A DNA stretch of 64,000 nucleotides. Origin: Gemmobacter denitrificans. GTDB taxonomy: Bacteria > Pseudomonadota > Alphaproteobacteria > Rhodobacterales > Rhodobacteraceae. Position 1 is the stretch's first letter, and every line of letters starts with the position of its first letter. The position numbers and the translations under genes are program-made. A model generated the notes under the pieces. It was not told the DNA's origin. It saw only the letters and a program-made list of their open reading frames with translations, and searched no databases. This document shows positions 60,882 to 64,000 of this stretch, piece by piece. The stretch lies in NCBI RefSeq assembly GCF_036964905.1, contig NZ_JBALHR010000005.1, forward strand, positions 124,001 through 188,000, read 5' to 3'.

Positions 60882-61484
60882 ATGGCAAAAGCCACGATTC
60901 TGACGCTGTGCATGATGGCTGCCCTTGCGGGATGCTCGACTTCGGGACCAGGGGTGCCACAGGTTGGCGCGGATGGCCGTCTGCTGCCCGTGGTCTATCG
61001 GATCGACGGCAAGGCTTCTTCCCAGATCCCATTCCGGGTGCAGGATTCGGTGAATGCGCTGCGTGCAGCCAAAGGCCTGGTACCCATGCAGTTCAATGCT
61101 GCGCTGAATGCAGCCGCTGCAGCGCATTCGCAGGATATGGCTGCACAGGCGCGGCCTTGGCATTTCGGCTCTGACGGGTCATCGCCGCTGCTGCGGGCGC
61201 AACGCGCCGGGTATCCGGGCCGGGTTCAGGGCGAGCTGGTGTCGGAAACTTACGAATCCGAAATCGAAACCATCGGCGCCTGGGCCAAGGATACCGCCAC
61301 GCGCGGCGTCTTGCTGGACCCCACCGCCAATGAAATGGGCTTTGCCTGGTATCAGGAACAGAACGGCAAGATCTGGTGGACCATGATCACCGGCGACCGC
61401 AGCCGCGCGCCGCTGTCGAACGTGCCGGTCATCGCCCTTGGCCGTACCGTGACCTCGGAAATGGACAATATAGTCGGCCAGTGA
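60882..61484 (+). CDS. CAP-domain lipoprotein
   Basis: 200 residues from the ATG at 60882. The lipobox LAGC gives a lipoprotein. The CAP domain shows VNALRAAKGLVPMQFNAALNAAAAAHSQDMA in parts, HFGSDGSSP and IWWTMITGD. Bacterial CAP proteins are common in the envelope but few have a known role. It lies between two L,D-transpeptidase genes. Confidence 0.86.
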   Translation: MAKATILTLCMMAALAGCSTSGPGVPQVGADGRLLPVVYRIDGKASSQIPFRVQDSVNALRAAKGLVPMQFNAALNAAAAAHSQDMAAQARPWHFGSDGSSPLLRAQRAGYPGRVQGELVSETYESEIETIGAWAKDTATRGVLLDPTANEMGFAWYQEQNGKIWWTMITGDRSRAPLSNVPVIALGRTVTSEMDNIVGQ

Positions 61485-61505
61485 CCCAGCCGCGTTGCTG
61501 ACCGG

Positions 61506-61530
61506 AAAAGGGGCCGCAAGGCCCCTTTTT
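61506..61530. terminator. Bidirectional rho-independent terminator
   Basis: AAAAGGGGCC (61506-61515) and GGCCCCTTTT (61520-61529) pair perfectly around GCAA, followed by a further T. It lies between the convergent CAP and second L,D-transpeptidase genes. Confidence 0.85.
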
Positions 61531-61536
61531 GTTGTG

Positions 61537-62037
61537 TCACGGCAGAATATGGATCGGGGTATTGCGGCGCAGCATGGAATAGATCTCTTCCATCTCGCGA
61601 TCCGTCACCGCAATGCAGCCCGCTGTCCAGTCACCTTCATTGGTGCCCTTATATCGGGTCCGGCCATGGATCATGATATCCCCGCCCGGCGATTTGCCCA
61701 TCGCTGCTGCATAGGCCTGATCTGCCGCATTGGGGTAGGAAATGCCGACCGACAGGTGATACCGGCTTTTCGGATTGTGATGGCTGATGAAATAGGTGCC
61801 TTCCGGCGTCTTGCCATCGCCTTCGAACTGCTTGTGCCCGACCGGCTGAAAGCCGAGCGAGATGTCATACTCCTCAAGCACCTTGGAGTGATGCAGCAGA
61901 TACATCTTCCGCGCACCCTTGTGGACCTGGATCGAGGTCACTTCCGGCCCGTTGTATTTGCGAAACTTGCTGCCACCGCCACAGGCCGCAAGACCAAAGG
62001 CAACCACAAGCATCAGAAGGATGCGGATCGGAAACAT
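61537..62037 (-). CDS. L,D-transpeptidase lipoprotein (YkuD domain)
   Basis: 166 residues from the ATG at 62037; a frame to 62172 is not supported. Lipobox LAAC. The YkuD core contains KFEGDGKTPEGTY-type sequence (KQFEGDGKTPEGTYFIS), MIHGRTRY and DWTAGCIAVTD with the catalytic Cys. It acts on peptidoglycan from the membrane side. Confidence 0.9.
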   Translation of the reverse strand: MFPIRILLMLVVAFGLAACGGGSKFRKYNGPEVTSIQVHKGARKMYLLHHSKVLEEYDISLGFQPVGHKQFEGDGKTPEGTYFISHHNPKSRYHLSVGISYPNAADQAYAAAMGKSPGGDIMIHGRTRYKGTNEGDWTAGCIAVTDREMEEIYSMLRRNTPIHILP

Positions 62038-62140
62038 GAAGAAAGCCTGCTCTGTTTTTCTTCCCCTTAGCGAAAATCCGCCGACCTGCAAAGTGACGTT
62101 TGCGTGGGATTCATTCGACCTGCGCACAGGCGCTTGTGCA

Positions 62141-63361
62141 TCAGCGCGAGAACCGCGCCGCCAGTTCGACATGGGCCGACCAGCGGAACTGATCGATCAC
62201 CTGAACCCAGTCCAGCCGGTAGCCCCCGGCGATCAGCACCTTGGCGTCGCGGGCAAAGGTCACCGGGTTGCAGGACACCATCGCCACCACCGGCACTGCA
62301 CTGCGCGCCAATGTGGCCACCTGCGCCTCGGCGCCTGCGCGGGGCGGATCGATGACCACCGCCGTAATGCCTTTGAATTCATCGGGTTCCAGCGGGCGGC
62401 GGAACAGATCGCGGGTCTGGCAGGTCACGCGGTGCAGCCCTTCGGCCTGTCGCCAGCCCTTGTCCAGCGCAGCCATCATCGCGGCGTCGCCCTCCACCGC
62501 CAGAACATCGGCCTGTTCAGCCAGCGGCAAGGTAAATGTGCCGCAGCCTGCGAACAGATCGACGATCCGGTCCGCCTTGCCCACCGCCTCGCGCACCGCA
62601 GCCAGAAGCGCCGCCTCGCCTTCCGCTGTTGCCTGCAGAAAGGCTCCGGGCGGTGGGGCCACCCGGGCGCGCCCCATCTGCTGCATCGGGCTTGCGCGCA
62701 GCGCGGCCACTTCATCGCCCCATGTCAGGCGCGACAGGCCATGCGTCTCGGCGATCCGAGCCAGCGTCAGCCGCAACTCACCATCCAGTTGCTTGCCACC
62801 CTGCACGACGACTTCGGGCCCGGCCAGCGTGCGGGTGATGGTCAGCGCCAGTTCCGTGGTGCGTGATCCGCCCGCGATGACCAACGCCTCCAGCCCCGGC
62901 AGCGCCGCCATCAGATCGGGATGCAGCAACTGGCAATTCGGCACAGCGATCAGGGTTTCCGATCCCCGGGCATGAAAGCCGATCAGCGCGCCGCCCTTGG
63001 TCTTGCGCCCCGACAACGTGGCGCGGCGGCGCGATCGTGGGGGCGAGGTATCGATGCCGCGCACAGGGGCCTCCAGCCCCTGCCCGGCCAGCGCGCCGCG
63101 CACAATGCCCTGCTTCCAGTCGGCCACCAGCCCGTCGCGCGCATGCTGCATCAGGCATCCCCCGCAACTGCGGGCGTGGGAACAGGGCGGTTTTACCCGG
63201 TCGGGCGACGGCGTGATGATCTTTACCCCGCCCAGAACATCGCGCGTCAGATCACCCTCGACCTCTTCGCCCGGAAGGGTTGCCGGCACATAGACGGGGC
63301 CATCCGGCCCTTCGGCAATGCCGTCGCCATGATGGCCCAGCCGCGCGATGGTCAGTTTCAT
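62141..63361 (-). CDS. RNA m5U methyltransferase (TrmA/RlmC/RlmD family)
   Basis: 406 residues. Iron-sulfur cysteines C60, C66 and C69 sit in PPCSHARSCGGCLMQH. The SAM motif is DLFAGCGTFTLP and the catalytic Cys is in VSCNPVTFARD, with HVELAARF at the end providing the general base Glu. It methylates uridine C5 in 23S rRNA or tRNA; which one cannot be told. A TRAM-like domain opens the protein. Overlaps the upstream ABC gene by ATGA. Confidence 0.93.
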   Translation of the reverse strand: MKLTIARLGHHGDGIAEGPDGPVYVPATLPGEEVEGDLTRDVLGGVKIITPSPDRVKPPCSHARSCGGCLMQHARDGLVADWKQGIVRGALAGQGLEAPVRGIDTSPPRSRRRATLSGRKTKGGALIGFHARGSETLIAVPNCQLLHPDLMAALPGLEALVIAGGSRTTELALTITRTLAGPEVVVQGGKQLDGELRLTLARIAETHGLSRLTWGDEVAALRASPMQQMGRARVAPPPGAFLQATAEGEAALLAAVREAVGKADRIVDLFAGCGTFTLPLAEQADVLAVEGDAAMMAALDKGWRQAEGLHRVTCQTRDLFRRPLEPDEFKGITAVVIDPPRAGAEAQVATLARSAVPVVAMVSCNPVTFARDAKVLIAGGYRLDWVQVIDQFRWSAHVELAARFSR

Positions 63362-64000
63362 TCCGCTGCCTCTTCGGTGACGATGAAGCCCCCCGATTGC
63401 CTGTTCCAGTAGCGCGCGTAAAGCCCCCCCCGCGCCAGAAGTTCGGCATGACTGCCCTGTTCGGCAATCCGGCCCTGATCCAGCACAATGATCCGGTCCA
63501 TGGCGGCGATGGTGGACAGGCGATGCGCAATCGCCAGCACCGTCTTGCCTGCCATGGCGCGATCCAGCGCCTGCTGGATCTGCGCCTCTACCTCGCTGTC
63601 CAGTGCGCTGGTTGCCTCATCCAGCACAAGGATCGGCGCGTCTTTCAGGAAGGCCCGTGCCAACGCGATGCGCTGCCTTTGTCCGCCAGACAGTTTCACC
63701 CCGCGTTCGCCCAGATGCGCGTCATAGCCCTTGCGGCCCTTGTGATCTTCCATTCCGAGGATGAAGTCATGCGCTTCTGCCGCGCGTGCAGCCGCAATAA
63801 TCTGCGCTTCAGACGCATCAGGGCTGCCGTAGGCGATGTTCTCGCGCGCAGAACGGTTGAACATTGCGGTTTCCTGCGTGACCATTCCGATCTGTCGGCG
63901 CAGGGATTCCTGCGTCACACTCCGCACATCCTGCCCATCGACCAGCACGCGGCCCTTCTCGCAATCGTAAAGCCGCAGCAGCAGGGCAACCAGCGTCGAT
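63358..64000 (-). CDS. ABC exporter, C-terminal ATPase part only (cut by window edge)
   Basis: The frame runs off the right edge; the last 213 residues plus a partial codon are seen. After STLVALLLRLYD, the end of the Walker A helix, come GMVTQETAMFNRSARENIAYG (Q loop, split), LSGGQRQRIALARA and ILVLDEATSALD. The arrangement is that of MsbA-like exporters with a fused membrane domain. Substrate is unknown. Confidence 0.9.
   Translation of the reverse strand, partial: STLVALLLRLYDCEKGRVLVDGQDVRSVTQESLRRQIGMVTQETAMFNRSARENIAYGSPDASEAQIIAAARAAEAHDFILGMEDHKGRKGYDAHLGERGVKLSGGQRQRIALARAFLKDAPILVLDEATSALDSEVEAQIQQALDRAMAGKTVLAIAHRLSTIAAMDRIIVLDQGRIAEQGSHAELLARGGLYARYWNRQSGGFIVTEEAAE

Noticed and set aside
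1..64000. CRISPR arrays, tRNA/rRNA genes, insertion sequences or prophage
   Set aside because: No regularly spaced direct repeats, cloverleaf-like sequences, transposases or phage genes were seen.

Overview
This window is chromosomal DNA from an alphaproteobacterium, most likely a member of the Rhodobacteraceae (Rhodobacter/Gemmobacter/Tabrizicola-like). The evidence is high GC content, many 4-base ATGA start/stop overlaps, the order dnaA-dnaN-recF-(two genes)-gyrB, the alpha-type flagellar regulators FlaF and FlbT, a DUF1217 flagellar gene, and the small Ala/Val-rich exported protein beside hemH. I see no tRNA, rRNA, insertion sequence, prophage or CRISPR array. Both edges cut genes: an OmpA-domain gene on the left and an ABC exporter on the right.

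Layout. (1) 1-9.4 kb is the replication block, on the minus strand: dnaA, dnaN, recF, a VOC-domain gene, a LysE-type exporter, gyrB and radC, with rpsT just upstream of dnaA. (2) 9.5-14.5 kb holds an enoyl-CoA hydratase, mutM, ubiE-ubiB and a phosphotransferase. (3) 14.5-32.6 kb is a flagellar cluster of 22 genes in five transcription units: fliK-flgD, flgJ-flgN-flagellin-flaF-flbT-DUF1217, fliI, flgB-flgC-fliE-fliQ-flgF-flgG-flgA-flgH-fliL, and a lytic transglycosylase-flhA-fliR-flhB-small gene. It lacks many essential flagellar genes (flgE, flgI, flgK, flgL, fliF, fliG, fliM, fliN, fliP, motAB), which must lie elsewhere if the cell swims. (4) 33.2-40.7 kb is a complete D-xylose module: xylF, xylH, single-domain xylG, xylB and xylA, divergent from a ROK-family regulator. 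(5) 40.8-46.5 kb is tamA-tamB. (6) 46.5-55.4 kb is an envelope and exopolysaccharide region: a YihY-type membrane protein, a small exported protein, YjbF, YjbH, a CapD/WbpM-type dehydratase, a sugar-phosphate transferase, an NAD-dependent epimerase and a Wza-type export lipoprotein. (7) 55.4-64 kb holds MarR, a nitrilase-type amidase, a glutaredoxin, ComF, a methyltransferase-like protein, ferrochelatase, a second small exported protein, two L,D-transpeptidases around a CAP-domain lipoprotein, a 23S rRNA/tRNA m5U methyltransferase and the ABC exporter.

The points most worth following are: the two related small exported proteins, which resemble YjbE/GfcA in position and build, with a gfc/yjb-type secretion set that lacks YjbG, Wzc and glycosyltransferases; spaced half-sites (4 + 7 + 4 bases) resembling CtrA boxes near flagellar genes and radC; an 8-bp stem ending just before the rpsT ribosome-binding site; a 12-bp terminator separating xylF from the rest of the xylose operon; a dyad in the xylF/ROK intergenic region; three 99-residue tandem repeats in TamB; and a methyltransferase-fold protein that has lost its SAM-binding glycine motif. 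No wholly new multi-gene system is evident. Terminators, operators and leaders were found by eye and were not folded computationally.
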